This document shows positions 44,232 through 56,800 of a DNA stretch of 64,000 nucleotides, in pieces. How positions within the stretch are numbered: the stretch's first letter is position 1; each line of letters begins with the position of its first letter. A model generated the notes under the pieces. It was given only the letters and a program-made list of their open reading frames with translations, was not told the origin of the DNA and ran no database searches. The DNA is taken from positions 23,524,501 through 23,588,500 of the forward strand of contig NC_092568.1 of NCBI RefSeq assembly GCF_037975245.1, read 5' to 3'. A program made the position numbers and the translations under genes. The stretch is from Apostichopus japonicus (taxonomy: Eukaryota; Echinodermata; Holothuroidea; Aspidochirotida; Stichopodidae).

Positions 44232-45824
44232 ATGGAGACGCTGATAGACCAGAGTAACCGGCGATCTGTTTTGTATTTGGGATCGTGGATAGAAACTACT
44301 TCCGCGAGTAGTCTCTCGTTCATTCTTTCCATAGTGGCTGTGTTTCTGATGGTAAAATTGATTATAGGTAGTAATAAAAGGAAACCGATTCCACTAGATG
44401 CACGAGAAGTACCTGGACCAATTGGTTTTCCGATCATTGGTAATATCATCCAACTTGGAACTGTACCTCACGTATCGTTCGTGGAGTTGGCTAAGAAGTA
44501 CGGTGATGTCTTTCAAATTAGGATTGGAAGCCGTTCTGTCATCGTTCTTAATGGAAGACAGGCAATTTATCAAGCTTTAGTAAGGCAATCTGTTGATTTT
44601 GCTGGACGCCCTGAGTTGAATGGTTTCCAAACTTCTGTTGCCCTTAACGGAGGATCAGTTGCATTTACGACTTACGACGAAGGGTGGAAGTTGCATCGAA
44701 AAATAGCAGATAACGCATTACGCCACTTTACCTCAGGTAAACAATCAGTCCTTGTCGAACAACAAGTGACATTCGAAGCGACTGAGTTCATCAGGTTTGT
44801 TATGAATAATAATAACGCCGCCGTCATTGACACTTCTAAACTGCTTAAACTTTCTGTGAGCAACATTATGGCAAGTTTATTGTTTCAAGTGCGTCACGAA
44901 CTTGACCACGAAGAACTGAAATCAATTGTCAGCAACAGCGACCTATTCATAGATGCCATCTCAGGAAGTAATATGATTGACTTCATGCCTTGGCTAGGAG
45001 TGATATTTCCTGGTAAAATGAAATCGTTTACAGAATTGGCGACGAAATTCAGAGACATACTTGGAGTTCACGTCAAAAATCATCGCGATAATTACCAAAA
45101 TGGGTTAGACAGCGACATTTTGTATTACCTCATGACACTGTCGGAGGGAATTGATCCGAAGCAAAGACAAGAACTTAAATTAACGGACGAACGAATACGG
45201 TCAGTGGTCTACGACTTTTTCGGGGCAGGATTTGAGACTGTCGCCTCTACTTTGATGTGGGCATTTCTCTATGCTATTTATTTCCCAGATTTACAAAAAC
45301 GGATGCAAGAAGAGATGGACGATGTGATAGGTCGTGACCGTCTGCCGTCCCTGGCTGACCGAGGTAGACTACCACTGACTGAAGCCTTTCTCGCGGAGGT
45401 TTCCCGCCATTCTTCTGTTGTGCCAACTACACTACCACACAGCACAATACGAGATACCATACTGGAAGGCGGGTATAATTTATATATTCCTAAGGACACA
45501 GTTGTTTTTGTGAATCTGTATTCAATTCACTGTGATCCCGAAGAATGGAACGAACCTGGTAAGTTTGATCCGAAAAGATTCCTCTCACAAGATGGCAAAA
45601 AACTCGACAACGATAAAGTAGATTCGTTGATGCGATTTGGTGTTGGTCGGAGACGATGTATCGGGTCCGAGGTTGCACAAATGGAGCTATTCCTGTACTT
45701 TTCTGTAATTCTCCATCAGTGCTCCTTGAGAAGTACCGAGGGCCAAAAACTTACTCTGAAAGGAGAAGGTTCCTTGCTGGTTGTAAGGCCACCTAAGTAT
45801 GATATGGAGATGGTGCTTCGATAG
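44232..45824 (+). CDS. CYP1-like cytochrome P450, copy 3
   Basis: 530 residues, one exon. Two in-frame codon insertions relative to the others (RR at 10-11 and an extra Ser near 26) lie in the luminal/anchor segment. All P450 motifs are intact (hinge VPGPIGFPIIGN, WKLHR, FGAGFETV, EVSR, FGVGRRRCIG). The start is ATG 44232, homologous to the other copies; an in-frame GTG seven codons earlier is not a credible start. The F-G region and the 5' flank resemble copy 1 more than copy 2, so copies 1 and 3 look like the closer pair, although GKFDPKRF and several C-terminal changes are shared with copy 2 or private. AATAAA at 46325-46330. Predicted function as for copy 1. Confidence 0.95.
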   Translation: METLIDQSNRRSVLYLGSWIETTSASSLSFILSIVAVFLMVKLIIGSNKRKPIPLDAREVPGPIGFPIIGNIIQLGTVPHVSFVELAKKYGDVFQIRIGSRSVIVLNGRQAIYQALVRQSVDFAGRPELNGFQTSVALNGGSVAFTTYDEGWKLHRKIADNALRHFTSGKQSVLVEQQVTFEATEFIRFVMNNNNAAVIDTSKLLKLSVSNIMASLLFQVRHELDHEELKSIVSNSDLFIDAISGSNMIDFMPWLGVIFPGKMKSFTELATKFRDILGVHVKNHRDNYQNGLDSDILYYLMTLSEGIDPKQRQELKLTDERIRSVVYDFFGAGFETVASTLMWAFLYAIYFPDLQKRMQEEMDDVIGRDRLPSLADRGRLPLTEAFLAEVSRHSSVVPTTLPHSTIRDTILEGGYNLYIPKDTVVFVNLYSIHCDPEEWNEPGKFDPKRFLSQDGKKLDNDKVDSLMRFGVGRRRCIGSEVAQMELFLYFSVILHQCSLRSTEGQKLTLKGEGSLLVVRPPKYDMEMVLR

Positions 45825-47540
45825 AAAATCTAATCTTTGTAATGTGAATTGTTTACGTGTAAAAGAAAAACAAATCTTTGAACTATTAACATAGGGAGTT
45901 GGGGTGATCTCTTCGTTTCCTAGTCACAGGAATTCAAGGGTATTACTAGTGCCCTAAGCTAAAGCCTTTTTGGTAACAAATTTTGACGGTTAGTTTACTC
46001 GAGGGTTTAAACCTTTACAATTAAATTTAATGTGTATTTAACTACTCAACCAATGTGATGAAAAAGATAGATTTACCGGTTTTAAATTGCTTATATAGAA
46101 GTTTGAACATGTATGTGGCATGGCAGAGTCATTAGAAGGATTCTGTTTCAAGCCTGGTCTTAGCTAGTCTCGTTTTTGATCGTTTTGATGGTTACAAACG
46201 AGGCCAATACATACTTTTGAACTCTTTTATTATTTCAACACCAATTCTGGATTGAAAAAAGACATATATATAATCTTGATTATTATTAACACAACAAAAT
46301 GTCACAATGCTAAAAGACACAAGAAATAAAGACAATAAAAAGGAAAAACCTTTTCTTATGGGGGGAGGGAGGAAAGGGGGGGGGAGAAACCCCATCTTTG
46401 AAATCCTTCTGAACGTGTTCATGTAAGAGGTTGTAACATCAAGTTTTATTGTACATCATCACTGATAGTCGTAACTTGTTAAGTTAGTGAAATTAATTCT
46501 CTCTCAAGGCTCCACATGACTTCACCAAGGTACTTTATCAGAAAGTACATGTGGTATATATGTTGGTTTTTGATTTGTGGACAATTTGCTTGTAATTTTC
46601 GATTATTCTGATATGATAGCCCGACAGTCAGTTTGCAGTTCGGTTTTCAAATAGGCCTATACATGAAGGATATCTTAGCATCATCTCTATTGAATGATTA
46701 TGTACCCTGCTCGTCATATTAAAGTATACAGTACAATGTCAATTGTTTCCTATACTTCACATATTACAGGAGCAGAGTTATTGCCTTTAATAATATAGAA
46801 ATTCCAAACAATGGATTAAATCGAACAAATTACTTCCCACAGCGTATAGGCCTTCTATAAATGCAAGGAGTGTATTGTTTGACAATCTAAAGAGTGGAAG
46901 GTACATTGTTGGCTCGTAGTCGCTAGTCTTATAACTACTTGATGTCTTTCTATACATTTATATTATCTGTAGATTAATGTTAAATGAAATGTTCCGATTT
47001 GCTGTCTATATTTGTTGTGTGTAAAGATTTATTAGAATATAATTAGTATTAACAGAAGCTGTTGTTTCTTAATATAAATTATCCTGTGCAACATTCTAAT
47101 AGCAGGGAGGTATGTCACCCTTCCAGTATCTGCAAAATTGTTTGAACATTTTTTTCTCTTTCTGGTTCAACTTCATCTTTCTTTCCTTTTCTTGCTTTTT
47201 ATGTTACTAGCCTAGATTTTCTGATATTCGTTTTGGTATATAATTTTCCAAGATGTAGTTCCATGCATTCGCTACGGTTGAGATTACGATGATGAGTACA
47301 TTTCGAGTAAATTTCAAATAAATGGAAATGCTCATTGAAAAAATTATTCTTGTGTTGCTTTTTTTTTATTATTATTAAATCTCATATTTCCATCTCCCTG
47401 GCAATGATTCTCTTTGCAAACTGATTTAAGTTGAGCAGGCATTCATCTTCCTAGTCGGTGATTTCCGGCTATATCCAGATCCGTTCTCCAACTGATAAAC
47501 CAACACGATACACAATGTCAGTTACAAACTAAGCAAGGGG
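45825..47540. repeat. 3' flank block C, unit 3
   Basis: Collinear with 32749-34434 and 36451-38087. Confidence 0.85.
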
Positions 47541-48552
47541 AGGGGGTTTTTGGGAGGGGGCATGCATATAAAATTGATGATAATACTGACTCGATGACTG
47601 TTGAACTTTGTTCCAATATCAACCGACCCACCCACGATTTTGCTTTGTTTGAAAAATTAACTTAATTAGGCAAAACCTCGGCCAATATACGCCATTTGAT
47701 ACTTATAATGACAAAAAAATCAGACAAATAAGATAGCGAAATGCTCATTTTGGAAGACGAAAGTAAAGAGGCTTCTTTAAAAAACGAATATACTTTGAGC
47801 ACTCATAGCTTTAAAACTAAACATGGTCATGATTCGGGAACTGAAGGTGCCATGATCAATATGTCAGCTATCCTGTGAGGGGTAGGGTTGACCTAGTGAG
47901 AACTTCTATAAGTACCATGAGACCGCATACTTTAATGATTTAGTGTTCCAGTCAATGGGGCATTTTGATGGTGTCTGCTGGCATGCCTTTCTATCAATGG
48001 GTCCACACAACACAAAGACAGTAGGCACGTCAATGCGCCCCACCACAGCTTCAAAAGCTCAATCAAGTTTGTTGTTTCTCCGTCTGGAACCAGGCGGAAG
48101 GAGAACGGGCACTCAGAGGGCTACTACCATAGGACACAGGGTCGATTGGGAGACCAGGGAAAATATGAGATAAAGAACGTGTTGTCATTTTGAAATTTAT
48201 GAACGTATGTCTGTATATCTGAAGCTCTTGGGTTGCAGACGAAATGTCACAGCATACGTTTACTGACAGAAATATAACTTTGACAACAAACTGCAAATTT
48301 CCAAATTTCAAGAAGGAAAATCCTTTCCTGTATACCACATTGGCTTGTAGTAATACCTTCAGTTATTTCATTGGTTTATACATTTGACCTCTTGTCATAG
48401 AAATCCTTTTTACCTTCTTGGAAGAAAAATGACAAACAAAAACCAATAATTGACAAAAGGACCAAAAAAGAATTATTTACAGTTGGACACTCTTACAGTG
48501 ATTTATTATTATTATTATATTATTATACTATCTTTTGTGAAGAGGTGGGAAA
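47541..48552. repeat. blocks D and E, unit 3
   Basis: Collinear with 38088-38312 plus 39065-40524. It lacks the 750-bp segment and the palindromic element of unit 2, so it serves as the empty site for both. Homology ends at GAAGAGGTGGGAAA near 48552, which is the right edge of the tandem duplication. Confidence 0.85.
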
Positions 48553-50628
48553 CAGTGAACAAAATGATACTACAAGATGGTACTACCAAGGTGTATGGAA
48601 TCAAGGTGCGTTACAAGAGATAACAATCATATTATTACAAAACATGTATCTATGATAATAACTATTGGTTAATCTCAAAGTAGATATATAAACATTATTA
48701 TCTTAATTTTTTTTACACTACACAAATGAAGAAAAAAAAATTGCACCATCTTGAGACAACTTTTCAGAGGAATGCTTTGTCAGGAATAAAACTTAAATAA
48801 ATAAATAGATAGATAAAATGGAAAACACCCCGTAATTTAAATGAAAAATTGTACCACATGACAACACTATTATATAGCACTGAATGAACAGTTACTTCTG
48901 CAGACAATTGAGCATGTACAATGGTTTGGGTTGGTCACTATCAGCTCCTACTCCTCCCCAATTCCATCCCCTCCCTCCCCCACCCTCCATGTTGACCCGA
49001 TGATATGACAATTTTATACACCAAAATAGAAACATTTTTTATCTATTACTACAATAGATATAAAATTCTAAAATGAACATTTTTGCATGCAATAAATAAA
49101 TTGTTTGTCAAAGAAAGTACAAAAAACTGTATTATTCAATATGAAGGATGGGTGCAAACTCGAGGTAAAGACAATTAAAACTATGTAGTAGAAGGAGGCC
49201 ACAGAAATGCGCAAATGGAAACACTACACCAGTGGTAAGTGGCAGATAGTAGACAGACATATATCATTACATGTAAACATGGACTAAAGCAATGCAATTT
49301 GAGAACTCATTCAAACATTCTTCCCTTAGTTAGTACAAAATGCAGCCCCTGGATATTTCTTGCATAATAATTTTGCAGTATTTATTAACAGTTCCTAAAA
49401 TAATAATTCCATTATGAAGAAGATGAAGAGGAGGAGGTGAAGGAGGAGGAAGGAATGAAGGACAGCGATGATGAAAAAAGGATAAAGACATTCATAACAG
49501 GGGATGACAAAATATTCAAAGACTGACTGGCGAATGATTGAAAAACTGGCCATGTTGATGAAATACAAATAAATCTGATAGACTGGGCATAAGATAAGAT
49601 TACAGAAGATGACCTGATAAAAACAAAAGAAGGAAAGAGATACCATTAACGATGATGACGTCATTAGAAATATCTTTTGAAATATTTTGGGTGTTGTAAA
49701 ATTTCACACACTGGTATCATATCTGGATGTTTCATTTATAAAAAGTCTCCTCAAAATTAACATACCCAGACTCCTTTGGGCGGTCACAGAGAGGACAATG
49801 CTAAAAGGTTTATTTAATGCTCACATACTCTACAGAGGGACTGCAGTTGCTTTTGACAGGCACAAAAGAGAGGACTGAAGTTAAACAGCCCATACTTCGC
49901 AGCTGCTAGAAACCAATGACAAAATCCAAGAATGTGAGATTACAATTTTTCACGGCATGTTTTTCACTTTGAAGGAAATGTCATGAGTCCAAGGTCAACA
50001 AACATACAAAGCTATGATGAAAACTGCAAGGTTCCTCTGCTTTGGCATTTTGTTAATGCTGATGGCTTTTGACTTGAATTAGTTGCTCTTTGTTGATGAA
50101 GGGATGGTGAGTCTGCAATTGTTTGCTTGGCCTGCATAATAAACAACTCTACGTGGCTTAACTTCTTCCATTTCCCACATCCTTTAATCTAATAGCTGTC
50201 AAAGTTCCAATATACGAAAATTATCACTGAATAAGTAATACATCTGAATTTTTATGGAAATGTATTCTGTAGCTGTTATAGAAACACCTCTGACTGCTGC
50301 CTGCCCCTTATCACCAATTTCTGTTGACCAACCTTTTGTACATCTTCTGGTTAAAAAGGAACCTACTTTCTGGGAAAAGGTGGGAACCTGTCGGGTTGCA
50401 GCTGTCAAGTTTGACGGCCGTGCCTCATCTATTTCACGTCCACAATGATAATGAAACACCCATCTCAGTCAAGTATTGCCTCAATTAAAAAGATACCCTA
50501 TTTGACAAGAATTCATGGGTCTTGTCTGCATATTGAATACTAAGCCTACGATGTTGCACTTTTGTGTCACGACATGTTTGACTCTCTCCATCTCAAATGC
50601 AAGAATCTTCTTCAAACCTTGAATTCAT
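48553..50628. other. region downstream of the SPRY-TIR gene
   Basis: Probable 3' UTR and flank on the minus strand. AATAAA-complement words (TTTATT) occur near 49808 and 49387. A GAAGAAGATGAAGAGGAGG purine tract lies at about 49414-49460. No independent gene recognised. Confidence 0.4.
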
Positions 50629-50856
50629 TTACAAAATTACACAAGCCTTTGAGCTGCCTTGTGATGATTTGCTTTTGGCACTGCTTCTGCCGGACTTTGG
50701 ATGGTCAGCCTTCGTCTGCCGGGATATTTCTTTTGAACTGGACGGCCTGTCGTCCTCGCTCCCAAAGCCTTGCATTTGCTTCGTCTTATCAGCATCCTTT
50801 ACAGCTATCTTCAAAGCGTTTGGGTCACTTTTCTCATTTGTCGTCATTTGTCCTTT
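50629..50856 (-). CDS. SPRY-TIR gene, last coding exon (CAAX tail)
   Basis: Acceptor GGTTTTCAG, phase 0. 75 residues, hydrophilic and rich in Lys, Ser and Asp, ending KSKSSQGSSKACVIL and TAA. The basic Ser-rich stretch plus CVIL matches prenylated membrane-targeting tails of small GTPases. Confidence 0.82.
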   Translation of the reverse strand, partial: KGQMTTNEKSDPNALKIAVKDADKTKQMQGFGSEDDRPSSSKEISRQTKADHPKSGRSSAKSKSSQGSSKACVIL

Positions 50857-53800
50857 CTGAAAACCAAAAATGCTAAGATTATCACAAGAATCTGAAATAG
50901 CATTATAAATATTTAGTGGGTTGGTGTAAGAGAACATTTTCTGTAGGTTATGTTGACTGTTCAATTGAAGGAAACAAAACAAATCAGATCGAATTAATTA
51001 ATAATAATCATAATAATAGGAATTTATAAAGCACAAAATGCAAAAGCCTCTATTAAAGCGCTAGTTTAGCGCTAATTAGAGACATTTTCTACAGAGCCAC
51101 AACTCTCACTTACAGTAGCAATGTCTGATAGCTTAATACATCATCATGTAAATATTTTACATTATAGAATCTTGTAGTGAGTGTAACTTTAATGTCTCCT
51201 TCCACACAAACAATTTACATAACACTACATACATTTCTTCAAGTTTGTTGCATATGTGTTTCATATGTCTAATGAGATTGTCACTCTACTAACTGTCTCT
51301 GAGGGAACCATCTAAACTTCAAATATAACATATTTACCTACACTCGGTAAAGGCCTACATCAGTTTGTCTTTTACAGTGGATGTACTTGGGCCTACTCTA
51401 ATTTGGATTTAAGATTCCGGATATTGTTGTCACATGAGTACTTTCATTAAAATGCACCTTTTTGGCTAAGACTGCTTTAAAGAATTTGTAAAGCACACAT
51501 CAGTAGCTGATTTAATTTAAACAAAGCATGATCTATGACAAATGTAGAGAGAAGTAAGCTTTCCTTAAAGCGCCTTTTCAAGTACTTGTTAAATTTTGCT
51601 CTTGTTTCGCTATCTTCGGCCGTTTGTTCACAACATGATTGTAATATATCATACTTCAAGTCTCATAGTCCACTCTGAGTAATTTGCTCTGGACATTTTC
51701 ATTGACAGTAGAGTAGAGAACACTTTAATGTTAAACAAAATACTTATCTCACAGAACATTTCACCTTTTATGATACTCCCAGATTTAGGTCTCCTCTACT
51801 TTTATGCGTCGTCATAATAGCAATCTTTTTCATTACTTTTACCAACTTACCTGAGCATCTGTATAAAGCTGGGTAGCCCCTTTGCTGGTGTTCACCTTCA
51901 CTGCTTGCCCGTTGTAGCCTTTGTCGTTCAATCTCTGAATTAATTCTCCAATCTGATCACATCCCCAATAGAAGTCAGTTTGCATTTCTGTCAAATGAAA
52001 CAAGCAAGAAATGTTACATTTTTGGGGGTTTAGAAATACATAACTTGCTAACTTGCTGATGTTAATCAGAGATGCCACCAGCAGTTGGAGCAAAACATCT
52101 GAAATTGGCAGCGGGTCAACGTGATTTACACTGACCAAAAAGATACAGTGTTAGTACTTGGCTTTCAATATCCTTAGTTACATACATGTGCACACACACT
52201 AGGCTCTAACAGTAACACATCCTTCCATCCTACATTGATAATACCACTGTATCTGCATTATTTTCTTTAAGATTAATGAAAACCAAAGTTTGTTAAAACT
52301 AAACAGAAATGCGACATGGAAACCGATGAAAACAAATCGGAAATATACCAGGTAAAAAAAAAAAATTCCGACAGAAAAAGGAAAAGTGGCATATCTGATT
52401 GATGTGGACTCAATTAAACAACCCATTTTTGTCTTTCCAAAATACACTGACACAAAAATAGGTAATTCATATCTTCTGCTGCATGATCAATAGACAAAAT
52501 TGATATTAAAACCCTTACTACAGGAATGCAGTAAAGTGTGATTGTAAATACAGACCTATCCTATCCATGGTAAGCAGTGAGAGTTCCTTTTCCAAAGGTC
52601 CGGGAGGAGGCCATTGCATTGATTCAAGTATCACTGGTATCACAGGTGTTCCCCTCTCTCGGGCCTCCTCGATGGCATTCTGGATCCTGGCACTGCCAGC
52701 ACCCTCTGGTCCTATGCACACCACGAGGCACCCATGTGTCTGGATTGCGGGTTCCGGTATCGGATTATGCAACAGATCTTTGTCTGACAGAGTAGTGGTA
52801 AAACCTTTCGAGTTTAACCTGTTAAAGGAATGCAACACAGGTGAGTTTCTTTACTTCAACAAACTTATCAGTGTATAGATAAGGAATGAACAAGCAGACG
52901 AGAACGCCAATGATGTACAAGCTTAAATGGTCTTAAGATAATTCACCTTTGACCTCAAATTCCTGAATATTACACTAACTGACAGTTTTAAAGTTGCTTA
53001 GGGGGAAAAATGTGTAATGTCTATGGCCTTTGGCAAAATTTCAAACTACAACCATTGATGACACTTTAATAAAAAAACTAAGTTTTAAAATTTTGATATT
53101 AAATTTTGAAAAGCGGAAATGATTCATTATTCCACAATAATTAGCAGCAACTCTTATGTGCCATGGACTTCTGACACATTTTGATGCCAGTCCAAATGAC
53201 TTTCAAAACTAGACTTGACTTTATTGAAAGCTGTATTTGGTGACAATCTTCCATATCAAATCTGTTCTAATTTTGCATCTAGGATTTTGGACAGATCTGT
53301 CTGACCATCAGCGCACTATGCTAATATTTATTTGCAAAACCTGTCTATTTTTACAGGCAACAATATAAACTTGCTCCCCAAAATTGCTTCAAGCAGAAGG
53401 CACATTGATCTGATGGGTTTCTAAGTTAATACACTTGATCACAACCAGTATGGTACCTAACGTCTCAATATTGTAGTCTCACCTTGCTTGTATGTAAGTT
53501 GCTTCATTGTACCTCGTCACATCACAATGAATGTAGATTTTATATTGGTTCAAACTGTTCTCTTTTCTTGCTACAGATGAAGCCGGGCGATTTCTCCTTG
53601 AACTGGCTGTCTCTTTCTGGCCTGCATTGAAGAAGAAGTCAAAGTATCTCATCACATGCAGCTGCCACCAAATTGTGGCAATCAATCAGTGTTTATTGAT
53701 AAACCTTAAATGCTCCCATTAAGCTTACAAATATTTTGTCCCATGGATGTTTGTGCACACTAGTATTAATCACATAAAAAGGCAACCTAGAAAGTTTCAT

Positions 53801-56800
53801 AACATTCAACTTCTTTCCCCACTCTTTGACATTCTGCAGGTACTATTAGCTCCTAACTATAAACTATTAACTTAAAAAGAAAAAGGAAAGGAATTTAAAT
53901 TCTGGTAATGTTAATAATGCCAAAGGAACAAATGAATGAAAATATCGAGAAACAGTGCCTCTTCTCACCTCCATTCACAACTGCAAAAATGTATTCAGTG
54001 TTATTCTACTCATTAACCACATGGTTGGCAGATTTTGCCATATCTGTGTCGCATTTGTTTTGACTATATTTCAGTTTTTTCCTACTTCCAAGGTTGAGAG
54101 AAAGCTTCCAGTGGTTTAGTTCTACAAGCATTCCTTCGGTTAGTTGTAACACCTGTGTTAAAAGCAGCTACTAGCTAGTTGAGTTACCTGAGTGATTTCT
54201 TTGCTGTCCGATTGAAAAATGCAATTCCAAAGTATCATGTCAATTGACAAAGTCCTAGGTTTCATCAAAATCCACTTAAGGTGGTGAAGCAAAACTTAAA
54301 CTGTAGAAATTTTGACAATCTGTTTAAAATTTACATGTGTCTAAACTACTGTGAAAAGTGTGTGGGTGAGGGAAATCTTTAGGACTGGAATTAATCCACT
54401 AATAACCACTCATTAACCTTATTTTCCAAACAAAAAAATTAAAAAAATCTATTAGAGATTCTTAGTTAAATTGCATTAAAAAAACATTAAAATTTTTGGT
54501 GGGTTTGATAAAATTCCTAAACATCCTGAGCTAAGCATGTTTTAAGTTTTTCAATCAGAAGTAAACAACACTGTGACATTGATTTAAGTGTATTTTGGTC
54601 ATGAAGGCAGATCATGTGTAGTGTATACATGTAAAAAGGTTTCATAGAGAATTCTGACACTCTATTTGTCAACCTTATGAATGCTTTCAATCAATGATAA
54701 GCAGACAGCTAGATATCTCGATGCGGGACAAACAGATCAGCCAAATGAGAAGAACTGATAAAATATTCGGTTCAACGACACATATCACCTTATTTTTTGG
54801 GCATATTGTCTTACCTCCTTGCATTTTCTTTCTACGTTTCCACACCTTCATAGTATACATGCACCATGCCAGCTCTTCTGTTAACAGAATATTTACAAGT
54901 TTTATGCTAAGAAGATTTCAACTTACCCTAGATGTATTTCTCCTTGAGGTTCCAAGTACTTTTTTAGAACACTAACAAAATTCCAAATTTTAAGAACATA
55001 TATTTGTGGAGTTTCTAGCTCTCTGGCTTACTAGCAGAAATTGGCGATGACAGGTCAAATATAACAAATTTCAAATATTTTCAAATTTCAATGCACAAAA
55101 ATGTGGTTTGAGATTGGCAGTGAGGAGAGAGGTAAAACTTTGCTAGTAGATGACCAGTGGCAGTTGGACTATTCTTCTAGTACAGTTAGTGGCCATACAT
55201 GAATCACATTTAAAAAAAATGTAAATATTTCTCGGAAATAAACATTGAATCTGAAAGTAGGCCGACACCTAAGTAAAGTATTTTAACTTAGCAGAGATCC
55301 ACAAACAAACTTCCACTGAAATATGGTACTCATTTACATGATTGAGTAAAACATATTTGAATTTATTTAAGCATTACATACATTGGAGATGGATAGAAAG
55401 TAAGTGTTAATATGAAATCCATATTACTATAATTCACAGAATTTGTGGAAAGTAATCAAATAAAAATAATTCATGCATGTTAAAAATGAGTTATTTCTAT
55501 AGGTATGTTTAAGGAGCCTATAAAAAAATTAGATGTTGAAAATCTACTTTCCCTCAAGCTCCTTCATGTTTAGTTTTCTGGTAGGTGTTATGAACAGCAA
55601 CCTTCCCTGTAAAGGTATCCCCCCCCCCCTCCTTCAAATTTGGCATCCACCCAAGTAAAATGGTTCTTCTATGCCTCAATATGAGATATTCCAATACCAC
55701 ACATGAATCCATCTATTCTGCTCTTCTTGAGTTATCACTTTACAAAACATTGCAAACAGAATAGAGTTCACTCCACAGATATATAAGGTGACAAAGTAGA
55801 ACAAGATATGACACATTGATGGTGGCCTTGGATAAAGACTCTCTAAGTGCATTGAAGCAGCTCTTTGAGATGGTCTACGTCGGTAAATCTTCTCATGCTC
55901 AATTCCAATTTACAGAGTACTCCAATTGACTGGATGGGGCAACTTTTTTCATTTCAAAATAACGAATTGGAATCAAGATTTCATACGTGATTTAATACTA
56001 CAGTAAGATGAAGGAGTGTCCAAACGATGAAATCTTGGGGACCACATGGAATCATGCATCATGGTGACTCATTAACATGATTAATTTTGTGCAACAAATA
56101 GATATATATCTACAGTTTGACCAAGTGCAGTTTTTCTTTTAGTAATATTAACACTTGGTAGCTTTGTTAATTTTGCTGACTAAGTACAACAACAACAGAA
56201 ACAACAACAACAAAAGTTGCTTCGATACTAATGAAGCAGCAGTCACTAGTATTTTTAGATAAATAAACTAGGCTTAGTTATGGCAGTATTGTTATCATGG
56301 AAAAACACTACTCTTGATATCACATAGTTAAATGTTGTGCAAAATTGTGCCAAATGGCTATATAAATGGATAGATGTACATGCAGTTTTGGTCCACAGGA
56401 ATCATAGAATTATATGAGAGACAAACTTCAGAGCTGCTAAACAATATCTAAATACTTAAAAACTATTCTATGCTGGTCACTGTTCTTAACAATATCTTCC
56501 AGCTATATCACAAACATTATCCAGATTTTCTACTCTTTCATAATTTAAGCAATTAAACTTTTACTTGTTTTTGGAAATTTACATAATGAGATGAATTAAG
56601 AAACTATGGGTGTTTTGTAATACCTTCAATTCAGCATAAATTGGCCTATTTTGCCATTTGTACTTTGAAATTGTGTCTCTCCTTTGCCCTGAGTGTTTAT
56701 CTATACTTCAGGTAAATAGTAAACATCTGCTTTTTGGTTTCACAACATTTAAGAAACAGTTTTCCCTTTGCAATCCTTCCAACATACTTACACAACAGTG

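Noticed and set aside
50562-50876. Plus-strand frames over the CAAX exon (and 52567-52878)
   Set aside because: Shadows of the minus-strand exons, which have splice sites, phase continuity and recognisable domains.
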